Assembly (NCBI RefSeq): GCF_006227205.1
Contig: NZ_VCNG01000025.1
Location: 1-60,641 of the forward strand
From: Pseudomonas sp. ICMP22404
GTDB taxonomy: Bacteria; Pseudomonadota; Gammaproteobacteria; Pseudomonadales; Pseudomonadaceae
Direction of reading: 5' to 3'
Length of the DNA: 60,641 nucleotides
The notes under the pieces are model-generated. The model saw nothing but the letters and a program-made list of their open reading frames with translations. It made no database searches and was not told where the DNA came from. Every line of letters starts with the position of its first letter. Position 1 is the stretch's first letter. Shown here one piece after another: positions 1-9,373 of the stretch. Made by a program: the position numbers and the translations under genes.

Positions 1-62
1 GAAACGATGCATCGCCGATGGTAGTGTGGGGTTTCCCCATGTGAGAGTAGGTCATCGTCAAG
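1..62 (+). rRNA. rrf: 5S ribosomal RNA, copy 1 (3' part only)
   Basis: The first 62 bases match the 3' half of the complete 5S gene at 170-285 essentially base for base. They include the GGGGTTTCCCC hairpin segment and the GTAGGTCATCGTCAAG end. The 5' half lies left of the window, so this is the tail of an rRNA operon read left to right. A terminator follows directly. Confidence 0.93.
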
Positions 63-73
63 ATTAAATTCCG

Positions 74-112
74 AAACCCCTATCTGCTGATGCAGGTAGG
101 GGTTTTGTTTTA
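74..112 (+). terminator. Rho-independent terminator after 5S copy 1
   Basis: A stem of AAACCCCTATCTGC pairs with GCAGGTAGGGGTTT across a 4-nt loop, with one wobble pair. T-rich sequence follows (TTTTGTTTT). It lies 12 nt past the 5S end, as expected for rRNA operon termination. Confidence 0.85.
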
Positions 113-169
113 GTAGAAGTTATCGATTTTCGCCGGCACGTTGCTGTTGAACGGGCTGGTCACAGAATT

Positions 170-285
170 TCTTGACGACCATAGAGCGTTGGAACCACCT
201 GATCCCATCCCGAACTCAGCAGTGAAACGATGCATCGCCGATGGTAGTGTGGGGTTTCCCCATGTGAGAGTAGGTCATCGTCAAG
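170..285 (+). rRNA. rrf: 5S ribosomal RNA, copy 2 (complete)
   Basis: This is a complete 5S gene of about 116 nt, starting near CTTGACGACCATAGAGCG and ending near GTCATCGTCAAG. The CCTGATCCCATCCCGAACTCAG core is typical of Pseudomonas 5S. It follows copy 1 after a spacer of about 107 nt that contains the copy 1 terminator, so this rRNA operon ends in two tandem 5S genes. The exact ends are uncertain by a few bases. No tRNA lies between the copies. Confidence 0.95.
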
Positions 286-296
286 ATTGAATTCCC

Positions 297-332
297 AGAA
301 CCCCTGTCTGCTGACGCAGACAGGGGTTTTGT
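297..332 (+). terminator. Rho-independent terminator after 5S copy 2
   Basis: AACCCCTGTCTGC pairs perfectly with GCAGACAGGGGTT around a 3-nt TGA loop and is followed by TTGTCGTTTTG. It resembles the terminator after copy 1, so the 5S gene and its terminator were probably duplicated together. Confidence 0.85.
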
Positions 333-478
333 CGTTTTGGGCCGGTAATCGGATCGTGCCCCTGATTACTGCCGACACCCCGGCAAACCGTGGGGCCGTT
401 GCTATGCTGTGAGAGTCGGGGACTGGCAAAAAAAGAGTCCGCGACGTCAATGCGTCACTGGTCATGGGGATTCCAATA

Positions 479-1114
479 ATGAAAAACCCTTATGTTCCCG
501 GTTTCTGGTGCGCCATCGCGGCGTTGGTGCTGCTTTCGGCCACTTATTTCTATGGCGTCATGCTGACTCACCAGATCGAAAAAGCGCTGATATTCCTGGA
601 CAGTGCATCTGCGCTGATCGGCGTGATATCCATCGCCATCGTTGCCTGGGCGTCGCTGCAAGGGCAACGCATCAAGAAGAAACACCTGGGACAGGGCAAG
701 ACCCTGGTGCTGATCTGGGACACCAAGGTCGCATTAAGACGCGTCGAAACGGTGTTCGATCGTTATTTCTGGGGCAGCTACTGGCAGCCTGGTCGTACCT
801 TCCAAGAGGTCATGGGTGAACTCACAGGCACTCCGCTGGAAAAAAGTCTCGAAGCCCTGAAAATCCAATGTGCCGCTCTGGACAAACAAATCGCCCAGGA
901 CGGCTGGCATTGGCTGAGCAATGCCCGTGAGCTATGCGATGTGGCCAATGCCATGGCCCGTGAACGTTATCAGTTGGATTTCTGCGACCCTCGTGCAGAG
1001 TCATCGGGCGCGGCGGTCATCAACCGCGATTTCGAGGTGCTGGTGTACACCTGGACAGCACGGCTCAGGACTTTCGACCATCAACTGGACGAAATTGAAG
1101 TCCAATATTCGTAG
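479..1114 (+). CDS. Hypothetical protein with two N-terminal TM segments
   Basis: This encodes 211 aa of unknown function. Two hydrophobic stretches (about residues 8-26 and 38-58) flank a short loop. A basic KKK segment and a soluble C-terminal region of about 150 aa follow, rich in charged residues and with Trp-rich patches such as WGSYW. It is probably an inner-membrane protein with a cytoplasmic tail. I chose the ATG at 479 because GGGGA lies 8 nt upstream; an in-frame ATG at 464 would add five residues without a good ribosome site. It has its own promoter region after the rRNA terminator and no operon partner. I recognise no catalytic motif. Confidence 0.8.
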   Translation: MKNPYVPGFWCAIAALVLLSATYFYGVMLTHQIEKALIFLDSASALIGVISIAIVAWASLQGQRIKKKHLGQGKTLVLIWDTKVALRRVETVFDRYFWGSYWQPGRTFQEVMGELTGTPLEKSLEALKIQCAALDKQIAQDGWHWLSNARELCDVANAMARERYQLDFCDPRAESSGAAVINRDFEVLVYTWTARLRTFDHQLDEIEVQYS

Positions 1115-1270
1115 ACCACCTCTCAAGAATTTGCTTTATCCCCTTTAAACATTGGGCCCCCAAGGGTGCCTGATGGTAATCTCCCCCCCTCTTTACGGCG
1201 TCAAGCCATACCCTTCGCGGGTCAGGGAAGACGACGGCTTTTTCAACCATGGATATCGATCGGGTCACTT

Positions 1271-2776
1271 ATGAATAAATCAGCAAGCGTACTCTTGGGA
1301 ATCGTTGTAGCGATCGGAGCTGTCAGTGCGGGCGGCGCCTGGTACACCGGGACCAAGCTTGAGGGCGTGCTGCAAACTGCCATTGCCGAAAGTAACAAGC
1401 AGATGGTGACTGCCTTGGCCGGCTCCAACAGCTCGTCCTCCATCGAACTGGTTTCGCTGGATCGTGGGATCTTCAGCAGCACCGCTCATTATCGTCTCAA
1501 GGGTGAAGGCGATATGTTCGGTGGCGAAGCGGTGGAGCTGCTGGTCGTGGACAACATCGAACACGGTCCGCTGCCTTTTTCCCGTCTGATGACCCTCAAG
1601 TGGCTGCCGGTCATGGCCACCAGTCATGCCGAAATCGAACGGACCCCGCTGACCGAAAAATGGTTCGCCGCCGCCAAGGACAAGTCGCCGGTCAAAGGTG
1701 TGTTCAACCTGGGTTACGACCAATCGGTCAACGGCACGCTGGAATTGCTGCCGCTGGACGCCAAGCTGGATGAGCAGTCCCAGGTCGTCTTCTCCGGCCT
1801 GAAACTCGACCTGGCCGCCAATGCCCAGGCACAGAAGATCAAGGCGGACGGCTACATGGACAGCCTCAAGCTGACCAGCGTCGCGGAGGATCAGAGCCCG
1901 GTACTGGTTGAACTGAATGGGCTGACCCTTGCCAGCAACCTGAGCAAGAGCACCTACGGCTATTACATGGGCGATAACGCCCTGATTCTGAGCAACCTCA
2001 AGGCCAGCTTCGGTGAGCAGAAGTCGGTGGTGGGCCTGAAGAATATCGAGATGAAAAACAGCAGCACCGAAAGCGGCACCAGCGCTTCGGGGCGTGCCGA
2101 TTACAAGATCGGTGAGTTGTCGTTCAACGATAAGACCATTGGTGCCGCGCAGATGGCAATCAGCGCGAAGAACCTCGACATTCCCGCCACCATGTCGCTG
2201 ATGCAGGTTTATCAGGCCAAGTTGCAACCCTATGAAAAAGCCGCCGCCGAAGCCGCTGAAGCTGGCGAGCCCGCTCCGGAACTGAACCTGACCGAGGCCG
2301 AAGAGGCGAAGGTCAAGGCCGACCTGGAAAAACTCCTGGCCGCTGGCCCGCAGATCGCGTTGGAGAATCTGTCGTTCAGTACCGCCAGCGGTGAAAGCCG
2401 TGCGAGCCTGGTCGTCGATCTGGCCAAGCCGCAATCGATGGACCTGCCGCCTGATGAGCTGGGTCGTCAGTTGCTCGCCCTGCTGGAATTCAACGTGAAA
2501 GTGTCCAAGCCGATGCTGGTGGACCTGGCGACCGTGCAAGCCCAGATGGAAGGTCAGACTGACGCCAAACTGATCGCGGATCAGGCCCTCGCCACCAGCG
2601 ATATGTTCAGCGCCATGGCAGTGGGTACGCAGCTGGCGACCCTGGAAGGCAACGATGTGGTGACCAAGCTGCGTTATGCCAATAATCAGGTTGATTTCAA
2701 CGGTAAGAAAATGACGGTCGAAGAATTCACCACGTTTGTGATGAATCAAGTGGGTGGCGGCGTCGCCGTTCAGTAA
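1271..2776 (+). CDS. DUF945 (YdgA-like) family protein
   Basis: This encodes 501 aa. One N-terminal hydrophobic segment (residues 7-25) acts as signal anchor. A long region of beta-rich character follows (repeated short hydrophobic/polar alternation), with a KPYEKAAAE-type Ala/Glu-rich helix near residue 330. The N-terminus with GGAWYTG and the overall length fit the DUF945/YdgA family, whose members are inner-membrane or periplasmic proteins of poorly defined function. The ATG at 1271 starts right before the anchor; the frame is open 35 codons further up but without signal character. The gene is monocistronic and ends at a strong terminator. Confidence 0.85.
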   Translation: MNKSASVLLGIVVAIGAVSAGGAWYTGTKLEGVLQTAIAESNKQMVTALAGSNSSSSIELVSLDRGIFSSTAHYRLKGEGDMFGGEAVELLVVDNIEHGPLPFSRLMTLKWLPVMATSHAEIERTPLTEKWFAAAKDKSPVKGVFNLGYDQSVNGTLELLPLDAKLDEQSQVVFSGLKLDLAANAQAQKIKADGYMDSLKLTSVAEDQSPVLVELNGLTLASNLSKSTYGYYMGDNALILSNLKASFGEQKSVVGLKNIEMKNSSTESGTSASGRADYKIGELSFNDKTIGAAQMAISAKNLDIPATMSLMQVYQAKLQPYEKAAAEAAEAGEPAPELNLTEAEEAKVKADLEKLLAAGPQIALENLSFSTASGESRASLVVDLAKPQSMDLPPDELGRQLLALLEFNVKVSKPMLVDLATVQAQMEGQTDAKLIADQALATSDMFSAMAVGTQLATLEGNDVVTKLRYANNQVDFNGKKMTVEEFTTFVMNQVGGGVAVQ

Positions 2777-2796
2777 CAGCGTTTAGCAACATCTGG

Positions 2797-2834
2797 AACC
2801 GGTCCGTGCCTTGCGCACGGGCCGGTTTTTTTTC
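2797..2834 (+). terminator. Rho-independent terminator
   Basis: ACCGGTCCGTGC pairs with GCACGGGCCGGT around a short TTGC-type loop, then eight T residues. It ends the DUF945-family transcript and insulates the pga operon downstream. Confidence 0.88.
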
Positions 2835-3013
2835 GCCTTTCGATAGGAGCCGAATCTGTATCGATTCTGAAGAATTGTGGCGTTCTCAAAAATGCAGCGC
2901 CCCGCGATGCAAGACTAGGCCCATTAGAGCTTGGCTGGATTTCTTTGATCCGGCTTCCTGTTTGATGGGCAAGGGGCACTGCGACCCGGCTGGCCATGTA
3001 AGGATGCTGACGA

Positions 3014-5494
3014 ATGCCGCGTACTGTGGGTCCTCTTATTCAATGCGGTTTGCGCCCGTTGTTTGGCGTCGTGTTGTGCAGCCAGTTGTGCTGGCCGGCC
3101 TTCGCATTCGCCGATACCACCTATGACCAGATGGTGCTCGACGCCCGTGCCGGCCATTACACGCCTGCGTTGACCCTGTTGCGTCGGGTACCGGCCGGAC
3201 AGGCCAGTGCCGCCCAGACCAGTGATTATCTGCAGATTGCCAGTTGGGCCGGCCTCGATACTGAAGTGGTGCAGGTCTATGAAACTCAGGGGCGCCACCG
3301 CAACCTGCCAGTCCAGGCGCTGAGCGCAACGGCTCGTGCCTACCGCAATCTCAGGCGTTGGGATTCGGCCGCCGAGCTGTACCGCCAGGCGCTGCTGATC
3401 GAACCCCAGAATCCTGACCTGCAACTCGGCCTGGCCTTGACCCAGGCCGATGCCGGCAAGCCCGATGAGGCCGTCGCTCGCGCAAGGGCCATGGTCGCCG
3501 CGAAGCCTGAAGACCCGACGCGTCGGATGGCCTTGGGCTATGCCTTGACCCGCGCCGGTAACCCTCACGGAGCGCTGTTCGAATACGACCAGGCGCTCTC
3601 GCACGCTGGCAGCAGGCCCGAAATCGCCGGGGAATACATCAATGCCCTACAGCGTGCACGCCTGCCGGAGCCGGCATTGCGGCTGGCCCGTCTTCAGCCG
3701 GGTCTGATTGACCGCGGCGTGCAACGGCGGCTGGAAGGCGACGTGGCGGCCGAGCGGGTTCGCTTGGCGGACATGGCCAGTCGCAGCGAAAAGGACCGCT
3801 TCGTCATCGCCGATCGTGCCCTGGCCGATTACGATAAGTTGCTCGCCGCCTGGACGCCGGTGCCCGAAGCCCATGATGACGTGCTTCGCTGGCGAATCGA
3901 CCGCATGGGTGCGCTCAACGCCCGGGCGCGTAGGGCGGAAGTGATTGCCGAGTACCAGAAGTTGATCGCCGAAGGCGTGAGTATTCCCACCTATGCCTTG
4001 CGCTGGGTGGCGTCCTCCTACCTGGAGCAGCGTGAGCCGGAGATCGCCGTCGACCTGTACCGACGGGTACTGAGCGCACCGGACGCCGATGCCGCGGATC
4101 GCTTTGAAGACAGTACCGCCCTCTATTACGCGCTGCTGGAAAGCGAAAGATCCGAAGAAGCCCGTGCCTTGGCCGAGGACCTGGCGAAGTCCCAGCATCC
4201 ACGAGTCGAGCTCAAGGGCTTGCCAATCGGCAACCCCAACGACGAGTGGATGGATGCTCAACTGCTCGCCGCCCAGTCCGGGACCTATGGTGCCGATCTG
4301 CCTACCGCGGAGGCGCGCCTGGAAACCCTGGTCAATCAAGGGCCCGGCAATATCGGCCTGCGGCTGGCCCAGGCTGATCTGTATCAGGCCCGGGATTGGC
4401 CGCGCCGTTCGGAGAGCCTGCTCAAGGAGGTTGAGGCGACCACCCCGCGCAACCGGGACCTGGAAATCGCCCAGGCCCGCGCCGCCATGGATTTGCAGGA
4501 ATGGCGGCAGTTGGATGTACTGACCGACGATGTTGTTGCTCGTTACCCGGAAAACGCCCACGTCAAACGCTTGCAACGCCTGCGCGATGTGCACGACATG
4601 GCTGAACTGCGCATCGAGGCCTACACCGGCAAAAGTTATGGCGGTGGCAACGGCGATGCCGGTGCGGTGACCGGCAGTCGGGACTTCGGTGTCGAAACGT
4701 TGCTCTATAGCCCACCCATCGACGAGGACTGGCGGCTGTTCGGCGGCGTCGGCTATGCCACGGGCGACTTCGAGGAAGGCACCGGCCATCATCGCTGGCA
4801 GCGCCTGGGTGTGGAGCGTCGCAGCCGTGACATGACCCTGGAAGCGGAAGTCTCCAACCATGCCTACGGCTCCGGTGACAAACAGGGCGCGCGCGTGGCG
4901 TTGGCCCGGGATATCGATGATCACTGGCAGTACGGCGGCAGCCTGGATTACCTCTCGGCCAACACGCCGCTGCGTGCCCTCAACAGCGGCATTAGCGCCA
5001 ATGGCGGCAGCGGTTTCATCCGCTGGCGAGCCCATGAAAGCCGCGAATGGCGATTGACGGTCAGCCCGTCCCACTTCAGCGATGGCAACAACCGTCTCGA
5101 AACCCTGCTGACCGGCCGCGAAGGTCTCTACAGCACCCCGCGCCTGCAACTGGAGCTGGGTCTGGAGGTAGCGGCCAGCCGCAACAGTGGCTCCAACGAA
5201 GTGCCCTATTTCAACCCCAAGTCGGACCTCGGCGTGATGCCGACCCTCACGGCCAACCATGTGCTGCATCGCCGTTACGAAACCGCATGGAGCCAGCAAT
5301 TCCAGGTCGGTGCCGGCAGCTACAGCCAGCGCGACCACGGCACCGGCGCCATGGGACTGCTCGGGTACGGCCAGCGTTTCCTCTGGAACGACGTGCTCGA
5401 GGCCGGTGCCACGCTGAGCTGGCTCAACCGCCCTTACGATGGCGATCGTGAAAGCGATCTGCGCCTGCTTGTCGACCTCACCTACCGTTTCTAG
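3014..5494 (+). CDS. pgaA: PgaA: PNAG export porin, outer membrane
   Basis: This encodes 826 aa. A Sec signal peptide spans about residues 1-33 (cleavage near AFAFA-DT). A periplasmic TPR superhelix follows (about 40-510) with repeats such as AELYRQALLIEPQNPDL. The C-terminal beta-barrel (about 540-826) has alternating aromatic/polar strands and ends in the outer-membrane signature Y-R-F. This is the layout of PgaA/HmsH, which passes poly-beta-1,6-N-acetylglucosamine through the outer membrane and binds PgaB with its TPR part. TAAGGA lies 8 nt before the ATG. It is the first gene of pgaABCD, with pgaB starting 12 nt after it. Confidence 0.95.
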   Translation: MPRTVGPLIQCGLRPLFGVVLCSQLCWPAFAFADTTYDQMVLDARAGHYTPALTLLRRVPAGQASAAQTSDYLQIASWAGLDTEVVQVYETQGRHRNLPVQALSATARAYRNLRRWDSAAELYRQALLIEPQNPDLQLGLALTQADAGKPDEAVARARAMVAAKPEDPTRRMALGYALTRAGNPHGALFEYDQALSHAGSRPEIAGEYINALQRARLPEPALRLARLQPGLIDRGVQRRLEGDVAAERVRLADMASRSEKDRFVIADRALADYDKLLAAWTPVPEAHDDVLRWRIDRMGALNARARRAEVIAEYQKLIAEGVSIPTYALRWVASSYLEQREPEIAVDLYRRVLSAPDADAADRFEDSTALYYALLESERSEEARALAEDLAKSQHPRVELKGLPIGNPNDEWMDAQLLAAQSGTYGADLPTAEARLETLVNQGPGNIGLRLAQADLYQARDWPRRSESLLKEVEATTPRNRDLEIAQARAAMDLQEWRQLDVLTDDVVARYPENAHVKRLQRLRDVHDMAELRIEAYTGKSYGGGNGDAGAVTGSRDFGVETLLYSPPIDEDWRLFGGVGYATGDFEEGTGHHRWQRLGVERRSRDMTLEAEVSNHAYGSGDKQGARVALARDIDDHWQYGGSLDYLSANTPLRALNSGISANGGSGFIRWRAHESREWRLTVSPSHFSDGNNRLETLLTGREGLYSTPRLQLELGLEVAASRNSGSNEVPYFNPKSDLGVMPTLTANHVLHRRYETAWSQQFQVGAGSYSQRDHGTGAMGLLGYGQRFLWNDVLEAGATLSWLNRPYDGDRESDLRLLVDLTYRF

Positions 5495-5506
5495 AAGAGT
5501 TTGAAA

Positions 5507-7504
5507 ATGCCTGTCATTTCGCGATTCATCCTTCTGCTGGGGGTCTTGCTGATCAGCGCGTGTGCCCAGCAGGCCCCGGCATTCACGCCGCCCTCGCAAC
5601 GCCCCCTGGCGGCCAACGATGAGCCGTGGCCGAAGAACCATGTGCTCGGCATCGCCTATCACGACGTCGAGGACCTCGATCCGGACCAGGCGCTGGTGGC
5701 TGTGCGTACCGAACGACTGATCGAGCAACTGGCGTGGCTGCGGGAAAACAACTACCAGCCGGTGACCGTGGACCAGATCATCAACGCCCGTAAAGGCGGC
5801 CCCGAGCTGCCGCCGCGTGCGGTACTGCTGAGCTTCGACGACGGCTATGCGAGTTTCTACACCCGCGTAATGCCGATCCTGCGCGCCTATAACTGGCCGG
5901 CGATCCTGGCGCCGGTGGGCAGTTGGATCGATACGCCGCTGGACCAACCGGTGGATTTCGCCGGGGTGCCGCGCAAGCGTTCCGAATTCCTGACCTGGGA
6001 GCAGATTCGCGAAGTGTCGAAATCGGGTCTGGTGGAGATCGCCGCCCACACCGACGCCAATCACAAAGGCATCCTCGCCAACCCGCAAGGCAACCAACAA
6101 CCTGCGGCCACTACCCGGCGCTACGATCCCGCCACCGGTCGCTATGAAACCGAGGCCGATTTCCAGGCTCGCCTGCGCAAGGACGTGGCGTCGATCTCCG
6201 AGAAAATCCGCAAGGTCACCGGTTACCGTCCGCGAATCTGGGTATGGCCTTACGGGGAAGCCGATGGCACCGCGCTGCAGGTGATCGACAGCGAGGGTTA
6301 TAAAATGGCCCTGACCCTGGAGGACGGCCTCGACAGCCTCGGTAACCTGATGAGCGGGCCGCGGTTTTTGGTGGCCTCCGATCCGGATGGCGCGCATTTC
6401 GCCGAAAGCATTGTTTCCGTGCAGACGAACGACCCGATGCGGGTGGTCCATGTCGACCTGGATTACGTTTACGACCCCGACCCTGTGCAGCAGGAAGCCA
6501 ACGTCGGCAAGTTGATCCAGCGCATCTATGACCTGGGCGCCAACACGGTATTCCTGCAGGCCTTCGCCGATCCAAAAGGCGATGGCTTGGTGCGTTCGCT
6601 GTACTTCCCCAACCGTCACTTGCCGGTACGGGCCGATCTGTTCGACCGGGTCGCCTGGCAGTTGCGCACACGGGCCAATGCCAAGGTCTATGCCTGGATG
6701 CCGGTGCTCAGTTTTGCCCTGGATGCGAAGCTGCCGCGAGTGCAGCGCTGGGATCCGGAAACCGGCAGGACTGGCATCGCCCCGGACCAGTACGTGCGCT
6801 TGTCGCCGTTCGATCCGAACGTGCGCAAAGTCATCGGCGAAATCTACGAAGACCTGGCGCGGTTGAGCTCAGTGGACGGGGTTCTGTACCACGACGACGC
6901 CGTGTTCTCCGACTTCGAGGATGCCGGTCCCGCGGCCCTGAAAGTCTACGCCGCCAATGGCCTGCCGACGTCCATCGCCGCCCTGCGTGAAGACCCGGCA
7001 GCGATGCAACGCTGGACCCGCTTCAAGAGCCGCTACTTGATCGATTTCACCCGTGAGCTCACCGCCAAGGTCCGGGCGATTCGTGGTCCACAGGTGCTGA
7101 CGGCGCGCAATATTTTTGCCGAACCGATGCTCAATCCCGACAGCGAAGCCTGGTTCGCCCAGAACCTCGACGACTTCCTCGGTGCTTATGACTGGACGGC
7201 ACCGATGGCCATGCCGTTGATGGAGAAACAGACCCGCGCGCAGTCCGGCCCATGGCTGGAGCGCCTGGTCCAGACCGTCAAGGCCCGCCCCGGTGCCCTC
7301 AAGCGCACGGTGTTCGAATTGCAGGCCCGTGACTGGGACAGCAAGCCGGCCAGCGATATCGAGGGTGAACAACTGGCCGACTGGATGGGGCGCCTCAAGC
7401 GCCAGGGTGCGACCAGTTTCGGCTACTACCCGGACAACTTCATCGAAGACCAGCCCGCGGTGAAAACCGTGCGGCCGGCGCTCTCCAACAAGTGGAATCC
7501 TTGA
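5507..7504 (+). CDS. pgaB: PgaB: PNAG N-deacetylase lipoprotein
   Basis: This encodes 665 aa. A lipobox (LLISAC) around residue 19 makes it an outer-membrane-anchored lipoprotein. The N-terminal half is a CE4 polysaccharide deacetylase: YHDVEDLD gives the metal-site His/Asp region, SFDDGY the catalytic Asp pair, and AAHTDANH the zinc His residues. The C-terminal half (about 310-665) is the glycoside-hydrolase-like PgaB domain, starting at VHVDLDYVYD. Known role: partial deacetylation of PNAG before export. The ATG at 5507 sits 7 nt after GAAGAG; an in-frame TTG at 5501 is less likely. It is 12 nt downstream of pgaA and 1 nt upstream of pgaC. Confidence 0.95.
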   Translation: MPVISRFILLLGVLLISACAQQAPAFTPPSQRPLAANDEPWPKNHVLGIAYHDVEDLDPDQALVAVRTERLIEQLAWLRENNYQPVTVDQIINARKGGPELPPRAVLLSFDDGYASFYTRVMPILRAYNWPAILAPVGSWIDTPLDQPVDFAGVPRKRSEFLTWEQIREVSKSGLVEIAAHTDANHKGILANPQGNQQPAATTRRYDPATGRYETEADFQARLRKDVASISEKIRKVTGYRPRIWVWPYGEADGTALQVIDSEGYKMALTLEDGLDSLGNLMSGPRFLVASDPDGAHFAESIVSVQTNDPMRVVHVDLDYVYDPDPVQQEANVGKLIQRIYDLGANTVFLQAFADPKGDGLVRSLYFPNRHLPVRADLFDRVAWQLRTRANAKVYAWMPVLSFALDAKLPRVQRWDPETGRTGIAPDQYVRLSPFDPNVRKVIGEIYEDLARLSSVDGVLYHDDAVFSDFEDAGPAALKVYAANGLPTSIAALREDPAAMQRWTRFKSRYLIDFTRELTAKVRAIRGPQVLTARNIFAEPMLNPDSEAWFAQNLDDFLGAYDWTAPMAMPLMEKQTRAQSGPWLERLVQTVKARPGALKRTVFELQARDWDSKPASDIEGEQLADWMGRLKRQGATSFGYYPDNFIEDQPAVKTVRPALSNKWNP

Positions 7505-7505
7505 C

Positions 7506-8861
7506 ATGCTCGACAGACTGCTCGCTCTGCTGGTGCTGGCGATCGTCCTTGGAGTGCCCCTGGGCCTGATCTTCCTGGTCACTGGGCAATTCCTGATGGA
7601 CTTCGTGTTCTTCTACCCGCTGTTCATGTCCGGCCTGTGGATCGCCGGTGGCCTGTATTTCTGGCTGCACTGGGAGCGCCACTGGCCGTGGAAGGACGAC
7701 ACTCTGCCGCCGGCCCTGGCCGGCGAGCCGCTGATCAGCATCCTGGTGCCTTGCTTCAATGAGGGCGACAACGTCGCCGACACCATTCACGCGGCGCTGG
7801 GCCAGCATTACCCGAACATCGAAGTCATCGCCATCAACGATGGCTCCAAGGACAACACCGGCCAGGTCCTCGATCTATTGGCGCTGGAAGATCCGCGCCT
7901 GCGGATCCTGCACCTGGCGGAAAACCAGGGCAAGGCCGTGGCTTTGCGCATGGGTGCCATTGCGGCTCGCAGCGAATACCTGGTGTGCATTGATGGCGAC
8001 GCACTGCTGGCGCCCAATACCTGCGCCTACTTGGTGGCGCCGATGCTGGAGAATGCCCGTCTTGGCGCCGTGACCGGCAACCCGCGTATCCGTACCCGCT
8101 CGACATTGGTGGGTCGGGTCCAGGTCGGCGAGTTCTCCTCGATCATCGGCCTGATCAAGCGCACCCAGCGGATCTTTGGACGGATCTTCACCGTCTCCGG
8201 CGTGATCGTCGCCTTCCGTCGCACGGCCCTGCACAGGGTCGGCTACTGGAGCCCGGACATGATCACCGAAGACATCGACATCAGCTGGAAGCTGCAACTG
8301 GACCATTGGAGCATCTTCTACGAACCCCGTGCGCTGTGCTGGATCCTCATGCCCGAAACCTTGCGCGGCCTGTGGCGGCAACGGCTGCGCTGGGCCCAGG
8401 GTGGTGCCGAGGTGCTGTTCAAGAATATCCGCGGCATCTGGCAATACCGTCATCGCTACCTGTGGCCGCTGCTGTTCGAATATTGCCTGTCCACGGGGTG
8501 GGCGTTCACGTTCCTGCTGTCGGTGGTGTTCTGGGGCGCGGGTAAATTCGTCGAGATGCCGGCGGCCATCGCGGTCGATCATTTGATGCCGCCGGCCTTC
8601 ACCGGCCTGTTGCTGGCGGTGGTGTGCCTGGTCCAATTCGCGGTGAGCATCCTCATCGATCGCCGTTACGAAAAAGGCCTGTGGCACATCATGTTCTGGG
8701 TGGTCTGGTACCCGTTGGTGTTCTGGTTGATCAGCCTGTTCACCACCCTGGTGAGTTTTCCGAAGGTCTTGTTCGGGCAGCATCAGAAGCGTGCGCGCTG
8801 GGTCAGCCCGGATCGGGGTATCAAACCGTTTGGTGATGATGAAGAGGAAGTGATCCGATGA
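7506..8861 (+). CDS. pgaC: PgaC: PNAG synthase, GT2 glycosyltransferase
   Basis: This encodes 451 aa. Two N-terminal TM segments (about 8-30 and 36-58) precede a GT2 domain with NDGSKDNT, the DxD-like IDGDA, the TED motif in MITEDIDIS and the processive QRLRW motif. Three or more C-terminal TM helices follow. This is the processive UDP-GlcNAc polymerase of the inner membrane; it works with PgaD and in E. coli is stimulated by c-di-GMP binding to the PgaC-PgaD pair. The start is 1 nt after the pgaB stop, and the end overlaps pgaD by 4 nt (ATGA), indicating translational coupling. Confidence 0.96.
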   Translation: MLDRLLALLVLAIVLGVPLGLIFLVTGQFLMDFVFFYPLFMSGLWIAGGLYFWLHWERHWPWKDDTLPPALAGEPLISILVPCFNEGDNVADTIHAALGQHYPNIEVIAINDGSKDNTGQVLDLLALEDPRLRILHLAENQGKAVALRMGAIAARSEYLVCIDGDALLAPNTCAYLVAPMLENARLGAVTGNPRIRTRSTLVGRVQVGEFSSIIGLIKRTQRIFGRIFTVSGVIVAFRRTALHRVGYWSPDMITEDIDISWKLQLDHWSIFYEPRALCWILMPETLRGLWRQRLRWAQGGAEVLFKNIRGIWQYRHRYLWPLLFEYCLSTGWAFTFLLSVVFWGAGKFVEMPAAIAVDHLMPPAFTGLLLAVVCLVQFAVSILIDRRYEKGLWHIMFWVVWYPLVFWLISLFTTLVSFPKVLFGQHQKRARWVSPDRGIKPFGDDEEEVIR

Positions 8862-9361
8862 AAATTATCAGGACCCGGCAAAGGCCTTTTCTGGTGCTCA
8901 TCGATGTGTTCTTCACGGTGCTGGCATGGGTTGGGCTGCTGTACCTGCTGGTCAATGGGCTCTGGCCGCTGTTCGACAGTCACGCCGGGCCGCGCTTCGG
9001 CGGAACGTGGCTGGATACCCTCGGGACGTTGCAGATCTACGGTTGGGTGGCACTGGTCAACGCGGTCATCCTGATTGCCTGGGCGCGTTATCAGCAGCGC
9101 AAGAGTCGAAGCTTCGCCCAGCGTCGATTGCCAGCGCCGGTCGTCGACGATCAGGGTTTGAGCGACAGTTTCAAACTGACTGACGAGCGCCTGGACACCC
9201 TGCGCCGGCCGGGCTCCAAAATCATCCATAACAACCAGGAGGGTGACATCAGCCATGTCGTGCCGCACTTTCATGTGCTGAGCAAGGAACTGCAACCGCC
9301 GCCCCTGGCGCCGTTTGAGCCGACGCGGGTTATCCAGCTGCCGGCCGATCATTCGATGTAG
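8858..9361 (+). CDS. pgaD: PgaD: PNAG synthase auxiliary membrane protein
   Basis: This encodes 167 aa. Two TM helices (about residues 12-34 and 58-78) are joined by a periplasmic loop and followed by a soluble, basic and Pro-rich C-terminal tail. Topology and position match PgaD, the partner of PgaC needed for PNAG polymerisation and its c-di-GMP response. It overlaps pgaC by ATGA. The tail, about 90 residues past the second TM, seems long; I cannot tell whether this is typical of Pseudomonas PgaD. It is the last gene of the operon and is followed by a REP pair rather than a clear terminator. Confidence 0.9.
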   Translation: MKIIRTRQRPFLVLIDVFFTVLAWVGLLYLLVNGLWPLFDSHAGPRFGGTWLDTLGTLQIYGWVALVNAVILIAWARYQQRKSRSFAQRRLPAPVVDDQGLSDSFKLTDERLDTLRRPGSKIIHNNQEGDISHVVPHFHVLSKELQPPPLAPFEPTRVIQLPADHSM

Positions 9362-9373
9362 AGGCCGCCGACG

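Noticed and set aside
3647..6619. 990-codon open frame on the minus strand opposite pgaA-pgaB
   Set aside because: It is the antisense shadow of two clearly functional genes, caused by high GC at third positions. It has no ribosome site, signal or recognisable domain.
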